Source: Dipodascopsis uninucleata var. uninucleata
Lineage: Eukaryota > Ascomycota > Lipomycetes > Lipomycetales > Lipomycetaceae
NCBI GenBank assembly: GCA_030568195.1
Contig: JAJLTO010000006.1
Coordinates: 186,001 to 250,000 of the forward strand
Direction: 5' to 3'
DNA: 64,000 nt
Part shown: positions 41,513 through 54,265 of the stretch, piece by piece
Layout: each line of letters starts with the position of its first letter
Position numbering within the stretch: position 1 is the stretch's first letter
Notes under the pieces: model-generated
The model's database searches: none
What the model was told of the DNA's origin: nothing
Seen by the model: the letters and a program-made list of their open reading frames with translations, nothing else
Made by a program: the position numbers and the translations under genes

Positions 41513-43238
41513 TCACTTGTAATCCACACTTTTGACAAGATTTATAGCTTCTTGTACGTCTTTTTCTGTGTATTGGTCACCATTAATTGGCTTGCCAAAT
41601 CTATCGTAACATGTATCAGTCACTTCAGTTTCCAACCCAAGATCGTCAGTAACACCAGATTTCAACAGTTCTTCGACATATTTAGCATTTCTACCCTCTC
41701 TTTCGTAGAATCGATTGTAAGCAATTTTTAGCTTGAAGATATTTGAGCGTAGCAGCCGCTCTTTTCTAGGCCAATCGCGCGGAAACATACCATATTCCCC
41801 GGGTGCTAACTTGCAGAGTGCCAGGGCATACTCACAGTAGTCAGAATCATCGGGAAATTTTGTATCGTGGAAATCTTTTGAGTGACCCACTTCAAGAAAG
41901 CGCTTAGCAATAAACTGCTCCATAATAGGCTTTGGTGGTAATTTTAGTCTTCCAGACCATACACGGGCTATATAGCATGCCTGAGCTTGAGAAGTTCGGA
42001 AAGGAAGAACGAATCTTTGTACGCCCATAATAATCAACGTGGGATCTTCCGTATAAATACAATGCAGGTAGAGATTATGAATATAGCTGCCATCTGTAAT
42101 TAGAGGATTACTAGACTTGTTAACGCTAGATAGAAATGGAAGACTCCTAATATAACCAGTAGCATATATAACCGAATCAATATCAGTTAAAACCGTACCA
42201 TCAGCTAATCGGATTGATTTGTCATCTGTGTTGAAAGACTCAATTATATCAACCTCAACAATATCAGGCAACTCAGCAGGAAGAGGTGTTGTGGTACTAC
42301 GAGTAGACTTGTATACCTTCTTAGCATGGTTTTCTGCGAGTTGATTACTGATATCCATACCACTCGCACCAGCGCCTACCACAAGAACAGTCTATAGCAT
42401 AATGAGCAAGACAACGTCAGCAATCTCCGAAAATAACTAATGTAAGCGACAAATTTACTACCTGACCATCGAACTCTTCTGGCTTCCTGAAATACTTTGC
42501 GTGCTTAATGACTCCCGGGTATTTCTCAGAGTATTCTTTTATATTTTTGACGTCAGGAATATACGGTACGTGAAAAAACCCTGTTGCGACCATGACGGCA
42601 TCGTAGCGTTCTTCTTCAACAGGACTACCATTTTTGTTAAGCTGATATCGCACAACCCATTCATCGCCATTTTTTGAAACATCCAAAACTGAAGTATTGT
42701 AACTTATCAATTCATCCATTGTATCTGCATAGCTCTGCAAAAAATCCGCTACATCTTGTCGGAAGGCGAAAAATGGTAAATCCCGATTGAAGTTCTTATT
42801 ACGATATGTCATGATTTCCCATGGTATGTTGGTGGTCTATATTTATTATGTTAGCGATTGCCGGGAAATCACACTCTAGAAATAATGCTAATATACCAAT
42901 TGATCATAGGCAGGAGTAGGCCACGTTTTGAATCCGTTAGTCGATTGTGGATCCAGCTTTGTATTGGGATCGAGTGAGGGAATACTGTAACTGCCATGAT
43001 AGTCACCTGTATACTGCCAGACACCACCAGCCTTGCCATTTCGTTCAAAAATTCTGATCTTACTGAATGCATTTTCCTCCAGTAATGCTTTAGCACCGAC
43101 AAGTCCACTTGCACCGGCACCTGTTTTGTATTTTGAGTTAGTATACATGACTTTTGAAATATTATAATATCGAGCGCAGATATGTCGATAGTTACCTATT
43201 ACTGCCACTCTCTTTATTGTCTTGATAGTAGTAGCCAT
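41513..43238 (-). CDS. Flavin-containing monooxygenase (FMO family)
   Basis: FMOs use FAD, NADPH and oxygen to oxygenate soft nucleophiles such as amines and thiols. Exon 1 is MATTIKTIKRVAVIG; after the intron, GAGASGLVGAKALLEE completes the FAD-binding GxGxxG. Next blocks: IRIFERNGKAGGVWQYTGDY, then ATGFFHVPYIPDV. The last exon starts TVLVVGAGASGMDISNQLAE, the NADP-binding GxGxSG, and contains SVIYATGYIRSLPFL (the ATGY motif) and MGVQRFVLPFRTSQAQACYI. Gene of four exons, about 520 residues. No presequence or membrane anchor. Substrate unknown; the nearest fungal relative may be the yeast Fmo1-type thiol oxidase, but this is not certain. Confidence 0.9.
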
Positions 43239-44458
43239 GTCTAGTCGTACTTTATTTCTAAGAACCAATTTATTAGTTATTTGTATCTAAGTTTTCTATA
43301 TTCTTGTTTGTGCAGAGATCGTGGTCGTGGTATTGAAGTTCAATGCTATCGGAGATAGCGTTTCGATGTTAGATTCTCTAGTAGAAAGACACAGCTTAGA
43401 ATTGCTTCCGCTTATATACAGTTTACTTCCTATAGTTTCCTTGATATTGATTTTAGTTGCACTCTAAAGGTACATTATTGCATTATGATCTATAGCTAGT
43501 TTTTCTTCTTGTGTAGAAACCTATGCAGTAGCTAGTCTAAGGTAATATTGTAGCTGAAGATAGTTACGAATCTTACGAACACTAATAGAGTTATTCAGAG
43601 CCGCATGCAATATCGCAAGATCATGTCATATGCTGTAGCAATTAGCTATGAAGCTCTTTCATAACATACTCCAACAATAGCTATATCTATTAATGGCTAG
43701 TAATTTACTTAATAGAACAAAATACTAGAAATATTTATATTGAATGATAGATCTAAAACTATTGACAATCAGCTAAAGGAATAAAAGACGGCACTCTGAT
43801 CTAAGTTTTCGTTTGACTAAGATCCATGTCTCTAACAAGTAATGACTCGAAAATACTGACATGCTGACATGCCGGCGTGCTGACGCCAACCAGTGGATTT
43901 TGACCATTTGTCATAAGGTAGGTGGGCTTCCAGATTCTTGCTATTTGCAAGACTGGCAATAGTACTTTTAATCCGATGAAAGATCAGACTGGAAGTCTCA
44001 CTGAACATGTATAATAAGATTATGCTACTTGAGGGTACGGGTTGTAAATGTAGATGCTCCTCTGCTTTTGTTAATATTATAGTTACTGTTACTACGCTTT
44101 TATAATCCAGCGCATGGACTACAGGCGATTATAAGCTTTCTGTTACATGTCTTGACCTAAAACTGTGAAGCGACCTGTAACAAACAATAAACTTGAGTCA
44201 TTCTATCGCGGAAAAGATTTTATTTGGCTTGCTAATGCTCTTTCTGATTCAAAAGCTGTCGCCTAGGATACTTTAGATTCTCTTGTGCGGATCATTAACT
44301 AGAGAGATTGTTTTATATCAGGCATTTGGCTGTAAATGTACGCATTTCTCGTATAACACAAGGGAAAAGTAATGATATATCTGAACGACACGTCAATTCA
44401 TATTTTTTATGGTCAATATAAAACGGACAGACAAACATTATAGACTGCATACATCTCA
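43239..44458. promoter_or_regulatory. Divergent promoter region, FMO and telomere-protein genes
   Basis: 1.2 kb between divergent starts, AT-rich, with no exon seen. The only notable part is the G+C-rich 8-bp repeat cluster at 43856..43887. Confidence 0.45.
43856..43887. repeat. Four 8-bp tandem units with a small hairpin
   Basis: CTGACATG occurs twice, then CCGGCGTG and CTGACGCC. The last two units also form an inverted repeat, GGCGT (43874..43878) and ACGCC (43883..43887), with a 4-nt loop. It is a G+C-rich island in an AT-rich promoter and could be a clustered binding site; no factor is assigned. Confidence 0.6.
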
Positions 44459-46234
44459 ATGGAATTACCGGCAAAACTTGATGATCTGACTTTTCTGTCG
44501 ATTTGTGATGTCAATCGTTCTTCAGATCTAGAGACTACGGCTCTTCAAGGCATTGTCACTGTTGTGTGGCCATATTCCTCATTAAGAACGGAATTTGCTG
44601 TAGAACTTTGTGAGGAAGATGTGTTTAAACGGCTTAATAGAGGCCAGATCAAACTCATTATAAAAGGTAAGTATGCTGGCCAACAAGCGGATAGCCTGAT
44701 CAAAAGTGGCGACCATTTACGCATATCGCTACGCAGATGTCACGTTGAAGAACGTGAAGTAGACTCTCTTACACAATATCAGTCTGAATATTGCTGTATT
44801 TGGAATAATGGCGCTCTTTTCCAAGTGAACGAAAATGACGTGATCCAAGTCGGAGGATCCGGAGATGAAATGCAGGACGAGGATGAAGATGCATCGCTTG
44901 GATCCGCATCTTCATCAATTGTTGCAATTACACCAGCAATGTCGTCTCCGATACCACCAAAAACTCCGCAATCTGCAAAATCCAGCAGTGGCATTCGTTT
45001 ATCTTCGCCAGGACTAAGTATTGGTTCTAATACGTGGTATACTCCACCTGATCTGCTACGCCGCCGAGCACGTCCCTCGATTGACGATACTTTTTCTTCG
45101 GGCGCAATTTTCGATTTAGACGATGACCTCGAAGGCCCGTTACGAAAGAGATCTAAGCACATGTCTTCTAGTTGGATATTTGACGGTAGCCCTTCTATTG
45201 AAGATGCCGAGATATCGCGATCTTTGTCTCCTGTAGAGCTCTCAAGTGATAATAAGGAGAAAACAAGTGAAACATCGACACCTTCTTCACTGTTGCAAGA
45301 CGAAAACGATCTCTATCGAATTTTGATGCAGCGTAAAGCTGCCGCTATATCAAGTACAAACGCTGATGATGCAAGTATTATTGCTCAAGCAGGAAGTACA
45401 TCTGGTGGTGGTGGTGGCGGTGGTGATGACGAGGAAGAAGATCTTGATCGTCAGCCATTGCGAGATTCTAATTCGGATATAGTTCACGTTACTTTAGAGG
45501 AAGAAGAAGATGCTACCAATGCACCGGAAGCAGTAGGGTTAGATGAATTACCTGCTCACAATCTTACCAAAGTAGCGGGCTCTGAGAGGACGGAGATAGT
45601 TCTACCTGTGCAAACCGAAAGTACTATAATAGCACCAGAGAATAGCCAAGAGAATATTATCGAGACTGAGGTGCGTACGGACGATTCCGTTCCTAGTACT
45701 CAGGATGAATATTTCCAATTGCCAGACAAGATACAGATACTTCCTATCGAGGATGAATATGACAATACTGAAGAGATATTGATGACTTCTCCTTTGGTCG
45801 AAGTTATGGAGCTTCGTAGCCCTCCTCCTACAACTGAATCTGAAAGCTACGCAAATGAATCTAGTATATATCCATTGGTTAGTGAAATAGCTTTGGAAAC
45901 TCTTCCAAGTGACAGCTTTACCATAGTGGAAGCCTCATTTGTTGAGCTTGCTTCAGATGTAGATGAGCACTCGTACTCTGCAAGCCGGACTATTGTCTTA
46001 ACAGATGGCATTACCATTGAGGAAGTGGAAGTCTCTGATGTTGCTATTGATCTGGATAGTAAAATCGAAGGTGCGCAAGTATCAAATGCCATTGGATCAG
46101 GTAAATTTGACCTTGAAGTTCTCGCTGCCTTGGCTGCGGAGCGAGACAGAGAAACATCAAAAACACTAGATAGAAATGATCTGGAAGAGGCTCCAATTGA
46201 GAATGAGGATGGGAATGGAAAAGAGGAGCAGGAG

Positions 46235-46266
<32 letters not shown>

Positions 46267-47525
46267 AGAGGAGGAGGAAGAGGAGGAGGAAGAGGAAGAG
46301 GAGGAGGAGGAAGAGGAGGAGGAAGAGGAAGAGGAAGAGGGAGAGGGAGAAGAAGAGGAAGAGGGAGAGGAAGAGGAACGAACAGATATCAATGATAATC
46401 TTGTCGCGAAAGAAATTCAGATAATCGATATCCTTTCCGATACGTCAGAAGATGAAGAAGAGGATGAAGAGGTTGATGTCGAAGAAGAAGAAGAAGAAGA
46501 AGAAGAAGAAGACGAAGGAGAAGAAGGAGAAGAGGATGAAGAGGTTGATGTCGAAGAACAAGAAGGAGAAGAGGGGGAAGAGGGGGAAGAAGAGGGAGAA
46601 GAGGATAAAGAAGACGAAGAAGATGAAAAAGATGAAGAAGACGAAGAGGATATAGAGAATATTGTTGAGAATGATATTGAGAATGGACAACGAGAAGCGC
46701 CTAGCGAATTCAGTTCCGAAGACGAGCGATTGCGAAAGCTCGAAGAAATCAATGAACAAGATTTTGCGTCCGAAATTAAAAATTTCAATAGCGAAAAGAT
46801 TCACCAAGTCAAAGCGAGTTCTAGGGAATTGGACGTAGAAGAAGTTGACGAATTTGCAGGGGTCACCACTTCTGTATGTTGACCACATTTTAAATAATTA
46901 CATTTGGCCACTGACTGTTATTCTAACACAATCTTGTTCTCATGCAGTTTTCTGACTATGTTGCGCTTAGTGATTGGCGGTTGAATTACAAGACCGATTT
47001 TATTGCAGTAGTGACAGACGCTCGGCAGATTAGTCAAAGACGAGAAACGCAGTCTGGAAAAGAGTACTATATGTACGTGTATGTCACAGATCCATCGCTT
47101 CATTTAAAATCTCTTAAAGTCTTCATCACAAGGCCGAATAAAGAAGCTATGCCACTCATTCGACCTGGAGAAAGTGTTCTATTTAGAGACTTTATGGTAA
47201 GTACTAATTTAAATGCATCACTGACAAGGGGTGTTGATTAAGATGGCTGACACTGTCCAAGATCATAAAACGTGATCATCATCTCATAGCGACCTCCACA
47301 ATGTCCTCTTCGTGGGCAGTATGGAAAGCAAGAAAAGTCGATAGTGGTTATACGTATGGCGATTTCGAGAATATCGAAATGAAAGGTCCCCCCGTTGAGT
47401 TTGGCGACGAAGAAAAGGAATATGCGAAACGTTTACAAGATTGGTTTTGGCTTTATTGGGAGCCTGGGGACGAAACCAATGGTGCAACAAATACCGGCGT
47501 TAGAATCAGGACTCGACGTACGTAA
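44459..47525 (+). CDS. Pot1/Cdc13-type telomeric ssDNA-binding OB-fold protein with poly-Glu region
   Basis: Filamentous-fungal proteins of this type have an N-terminal OB-like domain and a C-terminal Telo_bind (Pot1/Cdc13) domain. The N-terminus gives LQGIVTVVWPYSSLRTEFAV and LNRGQIKLIIKGKYAGQQAD. A long acidic low-complexity middle holds runs of Glu of up to several dozen residues. After an intron at VTTS|FSDYVALSDWRLNY comes the Telo_bind domain: TDFIAVVTDARQISQRRETQ, YYMYVYVTDPSLHLKSLKVF, MPLIRPGESVLFRDFM, IIKRDHHLIATSTMSSSWAV and MKGPPVEFGDEEKEYAKRLQ. Three exons, about 970 residues. The GPPVEFGDEE and SSWAVW blocks are typical. Telomere binding itself is inferred from the family. Confidence 0.85.
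46231..46378 (+). repeat. GAG/GAA codon repeat (poly-Glu)
   Basis: Almost pure purine repeat of GAG and GAA codons within the telomere-protein gene, giving an unbroken Glu run from about residue 591. GAG and GAA alternate irregularly, so it is not a single pure trinucleotide. Antisense it reads as poly-Ser, which produces a false open frame. Confidence 0.95.
46448..46660 (+). repeat. Second GAA/GAG/GAT acidic repeat with internal duplication
   Basis: A second acidic tract in the same gene. The segment GAGGATGAAGAGGTTGATGT occurs at two places (near 46460 and 46530), each encoding EDEEVDVEE, so the tract contains an internal duplication of roughly 70 bp. Confidence 0.85.
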
Positions 47526-48065
47526 GATTAGATGCCTTGGATGGGATGAAAGGCTGCTATTTGGTAGATAGCAGCCTTACGGATAATGTGCACATGATTT
47601 AAGTGCCATATAAGTCATTAGCTACAGTATTTATTGGGGTTTTGTTTAGTTACAATAAACATATTTTCAAGTTTTGTATTTATTGATCGCCCTGTGAATG
47701 CTTGATAGCAAAATAAGATCATTTTCTTCTTTATTGTATAGCCGTTTCTAGTAGATGCATTGTATATGGCAGAGGCAAATGAAAATGGTCTTCCGCGTAG
47801 CCGAGGAGATTATCCGATTACGAGTGTCGGGATCCGAAGATGGAGTAACAGACTGCGTACTTCCCATTTTTCGTCAGATCTAGCATGCACACGAATAGCC
47901 CGATGAGGATCTGATACCTTCCACTTGGACATGAATAATATTGTCATTCCGAAAAGAGAAATTTATATAACAAGAGCACGGGTCGCGGATGTGGGTAGAG
48001 ACAAGAAAGCTCTCTTCGAGAGCAAAAAATTCGGTTTATTTCCGATTTAAGTTATATTATGCAGG

Positions 48066-48074
48066 ATCTGATAA
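48066..48074 (+). promoter_or_regulatory. ATCTGATAA, SreA/Fep1-like GATA site
   Basis: Exact match to ATCWGATAA, the known binding core of fungal iron-sensing GATA repressors, 1.9 kb upstream of hapX. In aspergilli SreA represses hapX when iron is plentiful. Function here is inferred. Confidence 0.5.
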
Positions 48075-48431
48075 CTTTATAGGACTTAAATAAAAAGCTT
48101 AATATATAATATGTTACTTCTGAGAGATGAACTTTAACGAGAATCAGCGCACAATACTCTATGAGCTAGAGCGAGGGAACCAATCTTCTTCAATTCAAAT
48201 CGCAGTCACAGCCAATTACGCAGAACTGTGCATCTATGGTGATGAAAATACCTCTGTATGGATAAAATCTATGGAGATATATTTATCGGATAGTGCAAAA
48301 ATGATCATAGAGATCTACTTGTCCATATGTAGTGATATGCCATCTTTCACTGTCTGGAGACTGCTAACTAACTATCACACGTAAAAAGTCTGGTAAATTA
48401 ACACTGCTGTCCGATATCGGCGTGTATTCGG

Positions 48432-48440
48432 ATCTGATAA
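48432..48440 (+). promoter_or_regulatory. ATCTGATAA, second SreA/Fep1-like GATA site
   Basis: Same nine bases as the site at 48066, about 1.5 kb upstream of the hapX start and in the same orientation. Confidence 0.5.
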
Positions 48441-49688
48441 ATCAGCTTCAGACCAGACTTCGCCAGCAGGAGAGAGCCAAATCTTGTCTGGCATGATTAT
48501 TCAACCCTTTTTTTGCTCCAAAGAAACTTGCTCCACAAGAGCAAGCCTAGAATCCAACCTCTGTGGCCCCAGCAAAACTTAATAGTCTGCGAAACTTGCA
48601 TTTCTCCTGTAAAGAAGCGCAATCACACTTGCCTCGCCTTTTAGCGTATATGGTCGACTTAATAAACGAGTCAGTCCGAAGCTTCACTCTAGCGGTACAC
48701 AAATTGAGCTGAATTCGAACCCTAAACCACATTCTGGTCTAGACCGATGATCGAGATTAGATCGAGACTATGAGACTATGTACTCTAGAAATGTATGCCA
48801 AGTAAGCGTACCCAGGTCGATTCTCTATTTTTTTTTTACTCGCAGCATGGTCCTCAGTGCTTTTTTTCTCTTGCGGACCGGCTGCAGTGCAGAATTTGTA
48901 GTCTATGTGAGCGGTTTAAAGAGAACTCCCCGACTGCTTTCTACGATGACCACTGATAAACAAGAGAAGGTCCAGAACAAGTAAAGGAGGCCGAAATTCC
49001 AGAAATGAGATTGCATTCCGACCTTGAATAACAGCGAGTAATTCGGTTTACTAAGCTCTAGAAGGTCTTTTACTGGTACTGGTGCTTTGAGTGCACAGAT
49101 GAAATATCTGATTGAATAGATTGCATATATTAGTAGCAATTTATATCTATAAGGCTATATAAATTATGTATGTAATCCAGTAAGGGCTATAAGTGTAAAT
49201 TAAAGTTTATATACATGGCATAAATATAGAAACAGAGCAAATGCCGAGTCTCTTATTGCTTCAGAGTTCATAACAGTAATTTGCAAATCTTAAAATGTAG
49301 TGGATTCAGCAAAGAAACTCTAAATAGTAATATGGAAAGACTAATTAATTGGAAAGGGTAATGGAGGAAAAAAAGTAAAAATGGTAGACCACATCCACTT
49401 TTTCCTTTTCGTCCGAGTCATTAGTATTTAAATATAACGCTGACGAGCTCTCAACAATTATCGAGTATTGATTTTTTTAAAAGGATTTCGCGCACTATTT
49501 GCTGTCTTCCTTTTATGTGGATTCCGTTCAGTAGGAATTCGAGGATCTTGGCCGATATCCATATATTCATTCAAATTCTAGTGTCTTCCATAATAACTCA
49601 ACGTTGATATCATCTTGGGCAGTTCTAGTTTTGGAGGACTACACTATTGCCACAAGCACTTCTATTAGAATACTCGGTACGCGCTTAG

Positions 49689-49707
49689 CCTATTGCCTTC
49701 CAATAGG
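49689..49707. promoter_or_regulatory. Inverted repeat containing a CCAAT box
   Basis: CCTATTG and CAATAGG flank a 5-nt spacer; the right arm with its preceding base forms CCAAT (49700..49704). It lies about 230 bp upstream of the hapX ATG. The CCAAT-binding complex is the obligate partner of HapX, so autoregulation is possible, but CCAAT boxes are common. Confidence 0.4.
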
Positions 49708-49937
49708 CGAGATATCGCGTGCTTCTTCAATTTATGCTGTTAGCGTTCGCGAGAATCTGATCCTCTATAATTAGTCTATTTATTTATAAATCGAATCTGG
49801 CTCTCGTTTTGAGTGTGAACGAGAGTGAAGTCAAGCATTCCAGTGGAGTTCTTCGCCTGCTTTTTTTAATTTTTTAAACCAAAAAAAGTCTACATTGGGG
49901 CTGATACGACATTCAATAAGCATAGGTCATCATAAAT

Positions 49938-51745
49938 ATGGCGCCATCTACTCCAGGTATGTTTTTTCTCATTCTTCTCTGATGATTAGTAATTACTGTA
50001 GACCAGTCCTAACAGCATTTCTCTGAACAGTGGCAATTCAGCCTGCGGTTTCACCGCCCTGCTCTTCTTCTACTCATTCTATGTCAGCGCCTGTAATTGC
50101 ACCGAAAATAAAACCAGAATCGTTAGAGCAGACGAGCACTGTTAATTGTATACGAATGTCGAAGGAATGGGTATTACCGCCAAGACCCAAACCAGGACGA
50201 AAACCATCACAAGAAACACCACCTACGAAACGAAAAGCGCAAAACAGAGCAGCTCAGCGAGCTTTCAGAGAGCGTCGTGCAGCTCGTGTTTTTGAGCTAG
50301 AGGAGCGCCTAATGGAACTTGAAACTGAAAAGGAGGAAATGGAAAATAATCTCTCTAATACTCTACTGAGGATTTCTTCCGAGAATCAGCAACTGAAATC
50401 TGTCACTGAAGAACTGAAACAACAGTTGGAGCTTTTTAAGATATTCCAGGCACAGCAGCAAGCTGTGAATCATCTTGCTTCACCTGCACCCTCACCGGGA
50501 AGTAACCATGATCCAGTTTACAGTCAGGATTTATTGGATCGTGCACTAGAAGAGCGACTTCCGGTTGATAATGTAGTGTCTTCATCACCTGGTTCCACTG
50601 TTTCACCTCACTCGTCCTCATTCCAATCACCTCCTTCATCAACATCCCCAGTGACTAGTGTTCCGCTAAAACGCTCGCTGGAAAATTCTCAACATCATTA
50701 TTCTGCAAGACAAGCAAATATCTATAAAGATAATGCTATACACACTGCAAATGCTAAAAGTACAGTTCAAATTAGATCTTCGTCGTCAATAGGTCACTCT
50801 CATGCGCCTAACCATTTGTCGCCTTTAACTACGTCAAATGAACAAAAGCGCAGTGCCGATGAAAGCTGTGGCTTATGTCATAATGATGGAAACTGTATGT
50901 GCAGCGACTTAGGTCTCAAGCCAGCCACTGATATGTTTCCTCCAAAGGAATCTGATAAAGCTGCAGCTTTGATTGCAGATGATGCACATAAAAGTAAGCG
51001 GTCTCGTGCTAGTGCCAACGATGATGATGTTGAAATGGATTTTACACATGCGTTCAAAACGACAAAGATTAATATAGCAAAGAAAGATGGTAAAGTGAAT
51101 AAACGGGAATCAGACTATGATATTTCGGGACAGAATGACTTTTCAGATGTCAATATGAAGGCAGGATCTATTGATCCATGTGGATTCTGTTCATCTGGTA
51201 CACCCTGTATTTGTGCTGAGGCAGCTGGCTCGGCAGATCATAACTCATCTGTAAAGCATACAATAGACGAGGCAGAAGATGATATGGGTACAACTTTACC
51301 ACCCATAAGAAATTATTCTCAGTCCTCACTTGTGCAACCAAATGGTCCAAACAAGCTTGTCACACTTCATCCGGAGCCTATCCATACTCCTAATAACAAT
51401 GCTTCTATTCAAAAGTTTTCTCCGGGAACTTGTGAATCGTGTCAAAGAGATCCAATGCAGACTTTGTTCTGTACTAGTTTAGCATCGAAGAGCAAGGGTA
51501 ATGGAGGTGGTTGTGGTGGTTGTCCTGGAACTAATGGAGGATGTTGCGGAGGAAACAAGTCCACGTCGAATGATGGTGCATTCATACCATGCTCCGCAGC
51601 ATATCAAACATTGTCAAGACACAAGGGTTTTAAAGCTGTCGAGCTTCCTTCATTAGTAGGAAAGCTCAGTACTAGAGAGGGCCAGGTAGAAGTCTCTAGT
51701 ATTGCTAGTATTTTACGAGAACTTGACAGACGATTATACAATTAA
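49938..51745 (+). CDS. hapX: HapX, iron-responsive bZIP regulator
   Basis: HapX binds the CCAAT complex; it represses iron-consuming genes in iron lack and activates vacuolar iron storage in excess. Exon 1 is MAPSTP plus one base; a short intron leads to VAIQPAVSPP and the rest. The CCAAT-complex binding motif SKEWVLPPRPKPGRKP is followed by the bZIP basic region KRKAQNRAAQRAFRERRAAR and a leucine-zipper coiled coil. Four Cys-rich patches follow: CGLCHNDGNCMC, CGFCSSGTPCIC, CESCQRDPMQTLFC and CGGCPGTNGGCCGG; these sense iron-sulfur status. The C-terminus FIPCSAAYQTLSRHKGF and SILRELDRRLYN also matches HapX. About 577 residues, complete. Confidence 0.95.
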
Positions 51746-52289
51746 ATGTCTTCTGTCGAGAAAACTAAGCTCTTGCCACATTCATCACTTGTTTATAAAA
51801 GATTAGAAGCAAGTGGTCGTGTATTTTATATTATGACATGTACTCTATATTATCAGTGAGACAGCATTCACTGTACTGGATTGAGCCTTTTTTACGGTAA
51901 AACGGCCCATCGCAATCACCTTACCTTTCTGTTATTTGATCTACGTTTCCTATTTCGTTCAAGCTGGAGTTAATGGTTTCTATTAATGTGCTATTATTTA
52001 TTATTATAATCACTAAAAATGTATCAAAATTTTTGGATCTTTAAATTTAATCTTTCTACAACGTTAGCAATCCAATTTATAGATTGGATCTTGATATTAT
52101 TATTTTTATTTGAATCTCTTTACAAGATAATCTACTATTAGAATTATAACTCCTCTCAGAAGGATTGCTAATGTCCAAATATGAATTTTATAATATCTTA
52201 CAGTATCAAAGAAACTCTAACTAGTAAGTAAATTTTCATCTATCTCAAAGTCTCAGTGACGACCATGAATATGTATATTAATACATTCA
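51746..52289. other. Convergent 3' intergenic region
   Basis: 544 bp, very AT-rich, between the hapX and SRP54 stops. Likely 3' UTRs; nothing else seen. Confidence 0.5.
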
Positions 52290-54017
<1,728 letters not shown>

Positions 54018-54265
54018 TGTTTAATCCAATATTACAAAATGAGATATTCACTTATGAATGCAATACTGTATTATTGTAACAGTGTCGAAATTTAGACGTA
54101 GATGTTGGATCTTTTCCTGTGCCTGTGACTCTCTCTATCTTGATTTTGCATTCATTAAATAAAGAATCACGTGACTGAAGAATCGTATATGTAGACGGGA
54201 CGACTAAACGATCATAGAATATGGACAGAAAGAATCATTAACATAATCTCAGAGTTGCTGCCGAG

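Larger units (their letters stand above)
47526..49937. promoter_or_regulatory. Long 2.4-kb upstream region of the HapX gene
   Basis: No exon of a known family was found. On the plus strand ATCTGAT occurs five times: 47909, 48066, 48432, 49106 and 49755. Two of these (48066..48074 and 48432..48440) are full ATCTGATAA, the core site of SreA/Fep1-type GATA iron repressors. A CCAAT box lies at 49700..49704. The length is unusual beside the short spacers elsewhere and suggests a complex promoter or a long leader. Confidence 0.55.

Noticed and set aside
45847-46888. Long poly-Ser and poly-Phe open frames on the minus strand, and a poly-Lys/Arg frame on the plus strand.
   Set aside because: They are shadows of the GAG/GAA repeat inside the telomere-protein gene; no start context, domain or splice support.
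48600-48730. A T-loop-like AATTCGAACCC near 48714 suggesting a tRNA.
   Set aside because: No acceptor stem, D-arm or anticodon arm can be paired around it.
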